DNA from: Platerodrilus igneus
Taxonomy: Eukaryota > Arthropoda > Insecta > Coleoptera > Lycidae
Direction: 5' to 3'
Assembly (NCBI GenBank): GCA_036346225.1
Contig: JARFIW010000836.1
Location: forward strand, 806,001 to 870,000
DNA: 64,000 nt
Below, one piece after another: positions 45,752 to 58,083 of this stretch (positions within the stretch are counted from its first letter, which is position 1; every line of letters starts with the position of its first letter). The position numbers and the translations under genes were made by a program. The notes under the pieces were generated by a model. The model saw only the letters and a list, made by a program, of their open reading frames with translations. It had not been told where the DNA came from and ran no database searches.

Positions 45752-47404
45752 TGTCACGGTAAAACCTACGGGTCAGGAAGGAAATGAAGCAAAGGCAGGA
45801 AAGGAACTTTCTACCCGGGTCCCTTACCGAAACAAAACAGGATGCTACGGCTAGCCGTCGTAGATTAGGGGTGGGGAGTAGGGTCAACGTAGCCAGGTAA
45901 AAGAATACCGCTGGAATATACGTTGAATTAGTACCTCGACAGGAAGAAAAAAAAAATAGATAAACAAATGATGACAGACCATTAGTCGGTCTAATATTAG
46001 CATCAGTGAAATACCAGGACAGTAACAGTTCTAAGGACTTCTTAGGGAGGTTGTTGTTCCGGAAATGCACTCCCGTAGATACAGGCATATAAATACTTAC
46101 AGGAATTGTTAGTATCCTAGGGGGCGGATACTGAACCCTCAGTAACTCTCGTCTGGAATGCACCACAGGCCAAGCTAAATAAGGAGGGAGAAAACTAAAA
46201 TAATTTCCACTGTAACAGGACTAGAGTTTTTATTTAAGCCACTTCGTTGGCGGCTAATCAATATCAGATAAGTATAAATCGGAGCTAGCAATGATATATG
46301 GTAAGTTCACATAAACGGATATAACTTAATCTACCTATGGTGGCGGTGTTTATATTACATATCTCACTATACTATAACAACCTAGCGAGCTCGTGTTCCG
46401 CAAAGCTAATGGCATTCAAGCAACCAACCAAATATTTTATCGCTACGGCACCATCCGTGCCAGGCGTTTTATGCTTAATACTAGTAAGTACCAAGGTTTA
46501 TGTAGACTATTGCATATAAAAGTTAAGTTTTAAATCAACAACCAAAACAGTAAACACTATGCATTTCGCAACACTCAGTATATATATCCTGCTAGATCAC
46601 GCAGTCAATGGCATGAAAAGTATCTCCAGAGGATATAGGAGGTAAACCATATAAAGGGTAAAAGGATACTTCGTGGAACTTACTTACGTATCATATTTAA
46701 TTTGGGGAACTTAGCTCTGTAGTAAATCCAACACGAAATGTTCCTAACTTGATGGGAGACCAATTACTTTTTGTCGGCTACTCCAGAAAGTTTCCTCAAC
46801 GTTCCATGTGCATCCTTAGGTGTACCTATATTTCGGAGTATGACGTTGGGAGTCGAATACCATGAGCACCATTCGCTAACAGCATTTAGGAACTATTTGA
46901 ACCCAGCCCAAGGAAGCGAGCTAGCGTTCAACTAGGATGAGACCAGGACGTAGGAAGAGGACGGAAAGGAAACAGCTACAAAATTATATCGGCATTAGCC
47001 AAAGTATAACACTAACGAATCGAGTGCAAAAATTATTCGTAACTTACCACGAGTATAACTGCAATTGTCCGAATTTAGACTTATACTTCGTGCTGTATCC
47101 TCGAAGAAGTAGAGAATTACTTAGAGTTTGTCGGATCGCATCCCTTTAAACAACGGGACACGCTAGAATTGAAAACCATCACCGTAAATTAATTCCGTTC
47201 CAATGAACAGCAAAACGTCAAAATTTATTTATTTTGTCAACTTTCAAAATTTTCAGAACCGCTATCTAGATATACAGAAGACAAGAGTAGTATAGGTTGC
47301 TTAGTTTAAAGGCATTATGAATTTGGAATCGGCGAAATAGAAACAACGTTATATTTAATTATATTTGCGTGGATTTAGTAACATGCCTTAAATTGAACGT
47401 AACA
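45752..47404 (-). repeat. gypsy-1 3' LTR
   Basis: 1653 bp, ends TGTTACG/CGTGACA on the minus strand. Compared with the 5' LTR it has a few substitutions and several single-base homopolymer differences; substitutions concentrate in the part next to the internal region (about 47115-47404). Confidence 0.9.
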
Positions 47405-47822
47405 AATTCCCCCCCAGCAAAATTAAAAGGTCGGGGTAGGAAAACACAAGCGGTTAGACAACCGAACTAATAACAAAACGAACGGGAAGGAAATCTCTTT
47501 CAACAAAACAAACTATAAACGAAACGAACACAAAACATAGAGGAGAGAAAAAAAACAAACAAAAGAAATTCATCCGGTTCGACGGACCATAAACTAGTAA
47601 CCTACCTTCAGGACTACCAGAAGAAATCGAACGGAGCACTCACTGAAGTGATAACAATGGAAGAAGAACTAAAGAAAGAAGAAAAGAATGAGAGAGATGT
47701 AGGGTGGTAATCAACAAGGACAAGGATGGCCGGCATCAACACTGCAAAGGTCGTCTGTAGACGAGAGTCTCTAGTAAAGAAACAGTAAAGTTTTCAAACC
47801 TCAAGAAAAGAATTGGTTTCAT
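47405..47822 (-). other. gypsy-1 3' untranslated region and polypurine tract
   Basis: On the minus strand it ends ttttgctgggggggaatt directly before the LTR, a good polypurine tract for plus-strand priming. The segment around 47730-47822 is homologous to 63150-63260 of gypsy-2 (aaaccaattcttttcttgag, tttgcagtgtt), which ties the two elements to one lineage. Confidence 0.7.
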
Positions 47823-50800
47823 GCGCCCATAAACCAAAAAGGAAGAACCGAAGAGAGGAAGAAAATCAACAGTAATAGCCAAAACATGCCTCAAGGATGC
47901 CAAAGATCGACGAAAGAGCTGGGATACGAACCGATGTGCTATCAACTGTAGTAACAAAGGAGTCGTTACTAACGAACAATCAAGAAAAGAATTGCTAATA
48001 GACCCGAAAATTCGACAGTGTCGCAGTTTCCGAAGAAAAGTATAGAGGTCTACCAAGCATACCACAGGAAGCGGATGGTATATCAAAACAAGTCAGTGCA
48101 AGGACCGACAGCAAGGAACACCAACTAATCGGATATAGAAGTGAGAAGGTGCAGTTCAGAAAGAAAAGAGAAGGTACAAAAGGGGAAGAAACCGAACAAA
48201 AATATAATCACAAAATCCAAGAGAGTAATACCAGTGTAGAGCAGAGTCATCATTAGCAGTTGGGACGAGAGGGCAGCTATCTAGCTTTACGACGCCTGCG
48301 TCGCCAAAAGGAAAGTAATGCGATATCCGGAACATTAGGATCGTCAGGATGAGAAGGTTTGAGATCTTTAACGTGCCAAATGCTTTTGGCACCGGTAGCA
48401 TCGGTCAGTTCGTATGTCCACGGAGAAACAACTTTACTAATAGGAAACGGACCCAGAAATTTAGGGGCAAGTTTAGCGTTGAAGTGACGTGAAGCGTCGG
48501 AAAGGGCGTAATTACGGCGCCAAACAGAATCTCCTAATTGGAATTTGACAGGGCGACGTCGAAAATTATAGCGATTATGAGTATCACGGTACGCAGCGGA
48601 TAGTTTCTTTAGGACACGTGAGCGAATATCTTTGAAGTGTTCGGGATCAGGCGAAGGATGTTCTGGATCAGGAATGTACATATCATTGAATTCGGACAGT
48701 TGTCCGAAGTAATCACCGGAAAGGATGTGTTCTCTACCAAACAACGCAAAGAAAGGTGTACAGCCAATAATTTCATGTTTGGACGTGCGGACGGCACAAG
48801 CAAGTTGTGAAAGATTAACATCCCAATGACGATGGTTGTCACGAACATAGGATGCTATCATTGTTTTGATAGTACGGTTGACGCGTTCAGCAGGATTTGC
48901 TTGAGGATGGTAACGAGCAGTGAATAGAATTTTGGAGTTATACCGGGCACATAAGGAAGTGAATTGCCGACTGCGAAACTGCGAGCCGTTATCAGTAATA
49001 AGATATTGAGGAACCCCAAAGAGTAGAAAGACCTGTTCTTCAAGAAGTTTAGTAACGGCCGGTGCAGTGGCGGTGCGTAAAGTAAAGAAAGAAGAAATTT
49101 TGTAAAGTAGTCAGCCACTACAAAAGATAAGAACAACCTTTGGTAGAACGAGGAAGAGGACCTACAAGATCACAAGACATGACTTGCCAAGGGTAGGAGG
49201 GTTTAGCTCTAGGAGCAAAGAAACCAGGAGGAGGTAACTGTTCAACCTTATGAGCAGCACAGATCGGACAACGTCGGATGTAGCGAGCGACGTCAGCTCG
49301 GAGACAAGGCCAATGATATTTTGGAGGAGACGAGCGGAAGTTTTGGTCACTCCACAGTGACCGGAAGTAGGCGGATCGTGGTGAAGAAAAATCAGATGTC
49401 TACGCTGTTCAGAAGGTACGACGATTTTCCAATCGTCCTGAGAATCGGCAGCGATAGAAGTCTTATGACGACGAAACAGGATATCGTTCACAACGGACCA
49501 GGATGGGTAGCGTCTAGGAGATTTGGAAACTTTTTGAAGCATACCATTATACCAAGGATCGGGAGTAGGAAGAGTAACTTCAAGGGAGGAAATGGCTGAA
49601 ACAGAAACGGGAGTAAGAACGGGAACGGAACGGGAGAGGGTATCAGGAACAACATGATCTTTCCTTTTCGGTGGAAAATGGAGAAATCATATTGCTGGAG
49701 GCGAAGGGACCAGCGAGCTAGGCGACCTGAAGGACTTGTGAGTTTGTTGAGCCAGAGAAGGAATGGTGGTCGGTAATTACTGAAAATGAATACCCTCGAC
49801 GTAAGGTCGGAACTTCTCGATCGCCCACACCACTGCCAGGCACTCCTTCTCAGTAACTGAGTAGTTGCGCTCGGGCTTGGAAAGTGACCGGCTGATGTAG
49901 CTGACAACCTTTTCGCCTTTGGGGAAGTTTGGCTTAGGATCGCACCCAAACCGAAGTGGGAGGCATCAGTTTGGATGGTGAAGGGTAAGGTAAAGTCGGG
50001 GCAGGATAGGATGGGAGCGGAAACTAGATGCTGTTTAAGAGAGAGGAAGGCAGATTGACAATCAGGAGTCCAGATGAAAGGGACATTCTTTCGGGTTAAA
50101 TTAGAAAGCGGAGAAGTAAGAGTGGCGAAATTTGGAATAAAGCGCCGGTACCAACTGGCCATGCCAATCAGTCGACGTACTTCGGAAACAGAAGAAGGAG
50201 GAGGGATGTTAAGAATAGCAGAAACTTTTCTGGATCGACAAGGAGTCCATCTCGGTTAACAACGTAACCCAGATAACGGAGTTCAGGGAGGCAGAAATGG
50301 CGAATTATCTTGACGAAGGAAAGGCCGGCAGAGAAGAGACGTGAAAGTACTAGGTCAAGTATGCGGATGTGTTCCTCGAAAGAGGGGTGGCTATGATGAT
50401 ATCGTCAAGATATGCGAAGCAGAAAGGTTCCAGGTCAGAACCGATGACCTGATCGATGAGGCGTTGGAAGGTTGCAGGAGAGTTATGGAGACCGAAAGGC
50501 ATCCGACAGAATTGGAATAAGCCACGATGAGGGACGGTAAAGCGGTGATTGGTTTGGATTCTGGAGATAGAGGATTTGCCAGTAAGCGGAGCGGATGTCT
50601 AGTGAGGAAAGAAAACGGGCATCGCGGAGACGATCCAAGATGGTAGAAATATAAGGAAGTGGATATGCATCTTTTGAGTGACTTGGTTGACCTTACGGAA
50701 GTCGATACAGAACCTATAAGAATCGTCTTTCTTCTTTATGAGGACAATAGGACTAGACCAAGGACTAGTAGAAGCCTCGACGACTCCCAGACGGAGCATC

Positions 50801-50996
50801 TCGTCAAGCTCGGAATGAGCTATCTTAAGAAGTGGAGGAGAAAGAGGGTAATAACGTTGTTTTATAGGTTCTGCCGAAGTACGGATATGATGTTGAACTA
50901 GGGTAGTACAACCAAGACTAGTAGGCTGATTAGAAAAGTAGTAGAAATCAATGTATCCAAACGAAGACGTTGTTCAGGTGTAAGCTCAGAGACAAT
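47823..50996 (-). repeat. gypsy-1 pol tandem duplication, unit 1 (3'-proximal)
   Basis: Direct duplicate of 50997-54176 with period 3174. It spans the N-terminal edge of RT, RT (50799-50599, RFCIDFRKVNQVTQK), RNase H (50162-49488), integrase (49542-48277) and about 450 bp beyond. Integrase is split into three frames here, but its C-terminus is intact (FNAKLAPKFLGPFPI ... SIWHVKDLKPSHPDDPN, stop at 48277). The unit joins the other without target duplication: only the dinucleotide at is shared at the junctions (47821-47822, 50995-50996, 54175-54176). Confidence 0.9.
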
Positions 50997-51578
50997 GCGC
51001 CCATAAACCAAAAAGGAAGAACCGAAGAGAGGAAGAAAATCAACAGTAATAGCCAAAACATGCCTCAAGGATGCCAAAGATCGACGAAAGAGCTGGGATA
51101 CGAACCGATGTGCTATCAACTGTAGTAACAAAGGAGTCGTTACTAACGAACAATCAAGAAAAGAATTGCTAATAGACCCGAAAATTCGACAGTGTCGCAG
51201 TTTCCGAAGAAAAGTATAGAGGTCTACCAAGCATACCACAGGAAGCGGATGGTATATCAAAACAAGTCAGTGCAAGGACCGACAGCAAGGAACACCAACT
51301 AATCGGATATAGAAGTGAGAAGGTGCAGTTCAGAAAGAAAAGAGAAGGTACAAAAGGGGAAGAAACCGAACAAAAATATAATCACAAAATCCAAGAGAGT
51401 AATACCAGTGTAGAGCAGAGTCATCATTAGCAGTTGGGACGAGAGGGCAGCTATCTAGCTTTACGACGCCTGCGTCGCCAAAAGGAAAGTAATGCGATAT
51501 CCGGAACATTAGGATCGTCAGGATGAGAAGGTTTGAGATCTTTAACGTGCCAAATGCTTTTGGCACCGGTAGGATCGG

Positions 51579-52718
51579 TCAGTTCGTATGTCCACGGAGA
51601 AACAACTTTACTAATAGGAAACGGACCCAGAAATTTAGGGGCAAGTTTAGCGTTGAAGTGACGTGAAGCGTCGGAAAGGGCGTAATTACGGCGCCAAACA
51701 GAATCTCTAATTGGAATTTGACAGGGCGACGTCGAAAATTATAGCGATTATGAGTATCACGGTACGCAGCGGATAGTTTCTTTAGGACACGTGAGCGAAT
51801 ATCTTTGAAGTGTTCGGGATCAGGCGAAGGATGTTCTGGATCAGGAATGTACATATCATTGAATTCGGACAGTTGTCCGAAGTAATCACCGGAAAGGATG
51901 TGTTCTCTACCAAACAACGCAAAGAAAGGTGTACAGCCAATAATTTCATGTTTGGACGTGCGGACGGCACAAGCAAGTTGTGAAAGATTAACATCCCAAT
52001 GACGATGGTTGTCACGAACATAGGATGCTATCATTGTTTTGATAGTACGGTTGACGCGTTCAGCAGGATTTGCTTGAGGATGGTAACGAGCAGTGAATAG
52101 AATTTTGGAGTTATACCGGGCACATAAGGAAGTGAATTGCCGACTGCGAAACTGCGAGCCGTTATCAGTAATAAGATATTGAGGAACCCCAAAGAGTAGA
52201 AAGACCTGTTCTTCAAGAAGTTTAGTAACGGCCGGTGCAGTGGCGGTGCGTAAAGTAAAGAAAAGAAGAAATTTTGTAAAGTAGTCAGCCACTACAAAAA
52301 GATAAGAACAACCTTTGGTAGAACGAGGAAGAGGACCTACAAGATCACAAGACATGACTTGCCAAGGGTAGGAGGGTTTAGCTCTAGGAGCAAAGAAACC
52401 AGGAGGAGGTAACTGTTCAACCTTATGAGCAGCACAGATCGGACAACGTCGGATGTAGCAAGCGACGTCAGCTCGGAGACAAGGCCAATGATATTTTTGG
52501 AGGAGACGAGCGGAAGTTTTGGTCACTCCACAGTGACCGGAAGTAGGCGGATCGTGGTGAAGAAAAATCAGATGTCTACGCTGTTCAGAAGGTACGACGA
52601 TTTTCCAATCGTCCTGAGAATCGGCAGCGATAGAAGTCTTATGACGACGAAACAGGATATCGTTCACAACGGACCAGGATGGGTAGCGTCTAGGAGATTT
52701 GGAAACTTTTTGAAGCAT
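51579..52718 (-). CDS. gypsy-1 integrase (best preserved copy)
   Basis: 379 codons open. The N-terminal HHCC zinc-binding motif has H55 and H62 (HHDPPTSGH) with C92 and C95 (CPIC). The catalytic triad is D125 (CDLVGPL), D185 (TDNGSQF) and E220 (NPAERVNRTIK), i.e. DDx34E, all intact. Integrase inserts the cDNA into chromosomes. The last about 40 residues here are out of frame because unit 2 has one C fewer at about 51704 than unit 1 at 48530; the correct C-terminus can be seen in unit 1. Confidence 0.9.
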   Translation of the reverse strand: MLQKVSKSPRRYPSWSVVNDILFRRHKTSIAADSQDDWKIVVPSEQRRHLIFLHHDPPTSGHCGVTKTSARLLQKYHWPCLRADVACYIRRCPICAAHKVEQLPPPGFFAPRAKPSYPWQVMSCDLVGPLPRSTKGCSYLFVVADYFTKFLLFFTLRTATAPAVTKLLEEQVFLLFGVPQYLITDNGSQFRSRQFTSLCARYNSKILFTARYHPQANPAERVNRTIKTMIASYVRDNHRHWDVNLSQLACAVRTSKHEIIGCTPFFALFGREHILSGDYFGQLSEFNDMYIPDPEHPSPDPEHFKDIRSRVLKKLSAAYRDTHNRYNFRRRPVKFQLEILFGAVITPFPTLHVTSTLNLPLNFWVRFLLVKLFLRGHTN

Positions 52719-52893
52719 ACCATTATACCAAGGATTGGGAGTAGGAAGAGTAACTTCAAGGGAGGAAATGGCTGAAACAGAAACGGGAGTAAGAACGGGA
52801 ACGGAACGGGAGAGGGTATCAGGAACAACATGATCTTTCCTTTTCGGTGGAAAATGGAGAAATCATATTGCTGGAGGCGAAGGGACCAGCGAG

Positions 52894-53979
52894 CTAGGCG
52901 ACCTGAAGGACTTGTGAGTTTGTTGAGCCAGAGAAGGAATGGTGGTCGGTAATTACTGAAAAATGAATACCCTCGACGTAAGGTCGGAACTTCTCGATCG
53001 CCCACACCACTGCCAGGCACTCCTTCTCAGTAACTGAGTAGTTGCGCTCGGGCTTGGAAAGTGACCGGCTGATGTAGCTGACAACCTTTTCGCCTTTGGG
53101 GGAAGTTTGGCTTAGGATCGCACCCAAACCGAAGTGGGAGGCATCAGTTTGGATGGTGAAGGGTAAGGTAAAGTCGGGGCAGGATAGGATGGGAGCGGAA
53201 ACTAGATGCTGTTTAAGAGAGAGGAAGGCAGATTGACAATCAGGGAGTCCAGATGAAAGGGACATTCTTTCGGGTTAAATTAGAAAGCGGAGAAGTAAGA
53301 GTGGCGAAATTTGGAATAAAGCGCCGGTACCAACTGGCCATGCCAATCAGTCGACGTACTTCGGAAACAGAAGAAGGAGGAGGGATGTTAAGAATAGCAG
53401 AAACTTTTTCTGGATCGACAAGGAGTCCATCTCGGTTAACAACGTAACCCAGATAACGAAGTTCAGGAGGCAGAAATGGCATTTATCTTGACGAAGGAAA
53501 GGCCGGCAGAGAAGAGACGTGAAAGTACTAGGTCAAGTATGCGGATGTGTTCCTCGAAAGAGGGGTGGCTATGATGATATCGTCAAGATATGCGAAGCAG
53601 AAAGGTTCCAGGTCAGAACCGATGACCTGATCGATGAGGCGTTGGAAGGTTGCAGGAGAGTTATGGATACCGAAAGGCATCCGACAGAATTGGAATAAGC
53701 CACGATGAGGGACGGTAAAAGCGGTGATTGGTTTGGATTCTGGAGATAGAGGATTTGCCAGTAAGCGGAGCGGATGTCTAGTGAGGAAAGAAAACGGGCA
53801 TCGCGGAGACGATCCAAGATGGTAGAAATATAAGGAAGTGGATATGCATCTTTTTGAGTGACTTGGTTGACCTTACGGAAGTCGATACAGAACCTATAAG
53901 AATCGTCTTTCTTCTTTATGAGGACAATAGGACTAGACCAAGGACTAGTAGAAGCCTCGACGACTCCCAGACGGAGCAT
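52894..53979 (-). pseudogene. gypsy-1 RT and RNase H (unit 2), frame-broken
   Basis: RT begins with LGVVEASTSPWSSPIVLIKK, DDSYRFCIDFRKVNQVTQKD and FLSSLDIRSAYWQI (53979-53569), shifts frame, then continues past a YLDDIII-like catalytic box near 53585-53565 to LRYLGYVVNRDGLLVDPEKV and GMASWYRRFIPNF (53482-53240). RNase H follows in 53265-52894 with [35 protein letters not shown] and VITDHHS, which carry the D, E, D residues. Breaks sit at homopolymers near 53730, 53465 and 53245. Confidence 0.85.
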
Positions 53980-54176
53980 CTCGTCAAGCTCGGAATGAGC
54001 TATCTTAAGAAGTGGAGGAGAAAGAGGGTAATAACGTTGTTTTATAGGTTCTGCCGAAGTACGGATATGATGTTGAACTAGGGTAGTACAACCAAGACTA
54101 GTAGGCTGATTAGAAAAGTAGTAGAAATCAATGTATCCAAACGAAGACGTTGTTCAGGTGTAAGCTCAGAGACAAT

Positions 54177-54575
54177 ATGAGCAGGGTCGGTGGTGACAGT
54201 TGCCAAGGAAGAAGGAGAAACAAAAGTCCATAGGCCGTCGCAAAATTTTGGAACACACTGCAGCGATTTCCAGAAATCGATACCAAGAATGAGTGGGTGT
54301 GAAACTTCAGGAATGACAAGAATATCCAGAGTAGTAATAGAATTTTGGAGGGTTATAGGAAGAGAAACGGAACCCAAGATTGTACATTTAGAATTATCAG
54401 CAAGGCTGCAGAAAGAAGAAGTGAAAGGGTTAAGAGCTATATTAAGAGAACGCAACCGGTGCCAACCGGGACCGCCAAGAATAGTGCGCGTAGCTCCTGA
54501 ATCCAGAAGACCAGTAAAGGGACACCAAAATATTGACTTGTAGGTAGGGACGTTGGTCACCCCGAACATTAGCAT
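54177..54575 (-). CDS. gypsy-1 aspartic protease
   Basis: Retropepsin-type domain within the 54575-54078 frame: catalytic LLDSGATRTIL near residues 22-32, a hydrophobic middle, and PLILGIDFWKSL near residues 94-105 as the second conserved box. It cleaves the Gag-Pol polyprotein. It lies just outside the duplicated unit, so the element has one protease but two RT/integrase regions. Confidence 0.85.
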
Positions 54576-54659
54576 ATGTAATTTAGTTCGAATCTGGATT
54601 GGTCATCCAGACCCCGAAAAGGAGAACCCGAGGACAGAGAAAGAACAGGGTCCTCGCCT

Positions 54660-56060
54660 CGGACCAAGAACCCTACCGACGGTTTAACGAATTTTCGCAT
54701 TTGTTGGGACAGTTGCGACGAGTAACTCCTTACGACCGCAACCGTAACAGTGTAGTACTTGAGGACGGTTACAATTAGGAGAGATATGTCCAGCCTGATC
54801 GCAGTTGAAGCAAGTTATCAGTCTAGCAGAAGCAGGAGTAGTAGTAGGCGTAGTGACAGATAAAAGGTTGGTTCTACGTGCGGATGTTGGATGATCAGTG
54901 ACAGGAGTAGACACGCGGGTGAAGGATCTGGTTTATAAGCAAGGGCAGGTTCCAATAACTTCGACGTTTTGCTAGAAGGTGGTGGTCGATAACGTTCGGC
55001 CGAAATCTTTGTCGCTTCCAATTGCTGACCCAAGGATAAAAGTTGATCAACAGAGGTAACAGGAGTAAGGCCCAAAGAAGTCTGATAGAAAGGAGTTAAA
55101 TTGCCACGAATCAGGCTTAAACGCTTTTCTTCGGAAAGTGGTTCCGAAAGGCGAAGGAATAAATTCAACATACTAACAACATAACCAGTAAGCGATTCTG
55201 TAGGTCCCATCGTACGTTGATAAATTTCCCTCATAAGACGATCATCATAGTCCGGTGGTAAAATGAAGACTTTAGCATGTCGACGATGTCTAACCATGAT
55301 TTCATTTTGGTGCGGTGGACCCGATATAATAGCAAAGCCTGACCTGATAGAATTTCGGACGCCGAAATAAACAATTGCTGTGAGGACACCCCCCTAGAAG
55401 AACACAATTCGTCAGTTCGAATAAGAAAATCCATCAAGGATTCTTCACCAGAAAACTTTAACCCAAGTTTCGAAACTGCATTACTTTTAGTCAAACCCCT
55501 AGGTGACATAACCGGGACCGGTTCAGGTTCATCTTCCGACTCAGACTCGGAAGTGAGTAGAGACGGTTCATCCGGATCCGCTATTTGAGTAGAAATAAGA
55601 CTGGAAGTAGCCAACGGTGTACCGGGTAAAACGACAGAGGGACGAAATTTTCTAATTTTGTCTTCGTACGCACTACGAAGATTGGTTAGGACAAGTAACA
55701 ATTGGCGATGTGCTTTTTGTTCCTCCCTGTTGGGGACATATTCGTACAGCGACGCTCGAGGTGTAGCCAAACAGAGCTAATACGTTTAAAGACGCCTGAA
55801 GATTTATCACCGTCAAAAGTAATGAGAGAATTTTGAGTTCTTGGATAGCCATTTCAACAATTTGATATTCAGCGGCAAAGTTCGCCTCCACCGAAATGGA
55901 AGGAAGCTTTTTCTTGGTCGATGTGCAATGCACTTCGAACGGATCGACGTAATTCTTCTACCTTATCTTCAGGATCAAAACCTCTAGAGGATAATTCATA
56001 CTGGAGTTCCGTTTTCCGTAGACGATTAACCTTTAGGCACCAATGTGCCATTGTAAACAA
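54660..56060 (-). pseudogene. gypsy-1 gag, several frames
   Basis: Starts at an ATG at 56060. The N-terminus has a SAP-like helix pair (RLRKTELQYELSSRGFDPED, KVEELRRSVRSAL), common in this gypsy clade. Next come an acidic serine-rich region with SESESEDEPEPVPV, the capsid-like core with KLGLKFSGEESLMDFLIRTD and YQRTMGPTESLTGYVVSMLN, and a zinc knuckle CFNCDQAGHISPNC followed by a second partial knuckle CYGCGRK. Frame changes near 55870, 55770 and 55270 and in the second knuckle split it into four open frames. Confidence 0.85.
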
Positions 56061-56404
56061 AACTACTCAAACTAACAGTATATACAAACCCACAACAACA
56101 AAATCCAAAAACAAACGAATTACCAAGCACCAACAGAACAACCAAAATAAACCCGAATTGTATCTAAAATAAAACGATTCAATTCAGGACAGAAACTGCA
56201 GAAAAAACCTCACTACGAATAACAAAACCAACGAATATAGAACTACAGACAAATAGAACAGGGCGCCAGTATTTTCAATTCTCTCTACTGAGAGCACCAA
56301 AACTATCAGGGAAAATACAAGTCTGATAATTTCACCAGGATACTATCGGAGTGGAGTATTAAGTAACAAGAATTGAGGAACGAAGGTTAAGTAACGAGAA
56401 TCGA

Positions 56405-56423
56405 GGGCCCCGCGTTGGGCGCC
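56405..56423 (-). other. gypsy-1 primer-binding site (tRNA-Lys)
   Basis: The minus strand reads tggcgcccaacgcggggcc, six bases after the 5' LTR. It complements the 3' end of animal tRNA-Lys(CTT) (TGGCGCCCAACGTGGGGC) with one change. Confidence 0.85.
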
Positions 56424-56429
56424 AAAATA

Positions 56430-58079
56430 TGTCACGGTAAAACCTACGGGTCAGGAAGGAAATGAAGCAAAGGCAGGAAAGGAACTTTCTACCCGGGTCC
56501 CTTACCGAAACAAAACAGGATGCTACGGCTAGCCGTCGTAGATTAGGGGTGGGGAGTAGGGTCAACGTAGCCAGGTAAAAGAATACCGCTGGAATATACG
56601 TTGGATTAGTACCTCGACAGGAAGAAAAAAAATAGATAAACAAATGATGACAGACCATTAGTCGGTCTAATATTAGCATCAGTGAAATACCAGGACAGTA
56701 ACAGTTCTAAGGACTTCTTAGGGAGGTCGTTGTTCCGGAAATGCACTCCCGTAGATACAGGCATATAAATACTTACAGGAATTGTTAGTATCCTAGGGGC
56801 GGATACTGAACCCTCAGTAACTCTCGTCTGGAATGCACCACAGGCCAAGCTAAATAAGGAGGAGAAAACTAAAATAATTTCCACTGTAACAGGACTAGAG
56901 TTTTATTTAAGCCACTTCGTTGGCGGCTAATCAATATCAGATAAGTATAAATCGGAGCTAGCAATGATATATGGTAAGTTCACATAAACGGATATAACTT
57001 AATCTACCTATGGTGGCGGTGTTTATATTACATATCTCACTATACTATAACAACCTAGCGAGCTCGTGTTCCGCAAAGCTAATGGCATTCAAGCAACCAA
57101 CCAAATATTTTATCGCTACGGCACCATCCGTGCCAGGCGTTTTATGCTTAATACTAGTAAGTACCAAGGTTTATGTAGACTATTGCATATAAAAGTTAAG
57201 TTTTAAATCAACAACCAAAACAGTAAACACTATGCATTTCGCAACACTCAGTATATATATCCTGCTAGATCACGCAGTCAATGGCATGAAAAGTATCTCC
57301 AGAGGATATAGGAGGTAAACCATATAAAGGGTAAAAGGATACTTCGTGGAACTTACTTACGTATCATATTTAATTTGGGGAACTTAGCTCTGTAGTAAAT
57401 CCAACACGAAATGTTCCTAACTTGATGGGAGACCAATTACTTTTTGTCGGCTACTCCAGAAAGTTTCCTCAACGTTCCATGTGCATCCTTAGGTGTACCT
57501 ATATTTCGGAGTATGACGTTGGGAGTCGAATACCATGAGCACCATTCGCTAACAGCATTTAGGAACTATTTGAACCCAGCCCAAGGAAGCGAGCTAGCGT
57601 TCAACTAGGATGAGACCAGGACGTAGGAAGAGGACGGAAAGGAAACAGCTACAAAATTATATCGGCATTAGCCAAAGTATAACACTAACGAATCGAGTGC
57701 AAAAATTATTCGTAACTTACCACGAGTATAACTGCAATTGTCCGAATTTAGACTTATACTTCGTGCTGTATCCTCGAAGAAGTAGAGAATTACTTAGAAT
57801 TAGTCGTATCGCATCCCTTTAACCAACGGGACACGCTAGAATTGAAAAACCATCACCGTAAATTAATTCCATTCCAATGAATAGCAAAACGTCAAAAATT
57901 ATTTATTTTATCAACTTTCAAAAATTTTCAGAACCGCTATCTAGATATACAGAAGACAGGAGTAGTATAGGTTGCTTAGTTTAAAGGCATTATGAATTTG
58001 GAATCGGCGAAATAGAAACAACGTTATATTTAATTATATTTGCGTGAATTTAGTAACATGCTTTAAATTGAACGTAACA
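56430..58079 (-). repeat. gypsy-1 5' LTR
   Basis: 1650 bp; TGTTACGTTC at its minus-strand start and CCGTGACA at its end. Short open frames inside (for example 57010-57192 and 57610-57822) occur identically in both LTRs and are not genes. Confidence 0.9.
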
Positions 58080-58083
58080 AACC

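Larger units (their letters stand above)
50997..54176 (-). repeat. gypsy-1 pol tandem duplication, unit 2 (5'-proximal)
   Basis: Second copy, 3180 bp, contiguous with the protease at its 5' side and so positioned as the original pol. It differs from unit 1 by about five substitutions and about a dozen indels, nearly all one base in a homopolymer. Confidence 0.9.
45752..58079 (-). mobile_element. Ty3/gypsy element gypsy-1, 12.3 kb with internal tandem duplication
   Basis: On the minus strand: 5' LTR (58079-56430), tRNA-Lys primer site, gag (56060 to about 54660), protease (54575-54177), RT/RNase H/integrase, a second tandem copy of that pol region, a 3' untranslated segment, a G-rich polypurine tract next to 47405, and the 3' LTR (47404-45752). 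The 4-bp aacc is duplicated at 45748-45751 and 58080-58083. LTRs are about 99% identical, so insertion is young. Without the extra 3174-bp unit the element would be about 9.15 kb. No envelope gene is recognised; a 116-residue frame after integrase (48086-47736) is of unknown nature. Confidence 0.92.

Noticed and set aside
48277..51260. A post-integrase frame (48086-47736 and 51260-50898) considered as an envelope gene
   Set aside because: No cleavage site, no clear transmembrane-domain layout and no similarity to known Env; its duplication only reflects the tandem unit.
52425..52775. Plus-strand frames across gypsy-1 (also 49321, 50074, 50659, 53253, 53854, 54190)
   Set aside because: They are antisense shadows of the minus-strand gypsy genes.
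57010..57822. Short open frames repeated identically near 46337-47149
   Set aside because: They lie inside the two gypsy-1 LTRs and are identical because the LTRs are; no protein signature.
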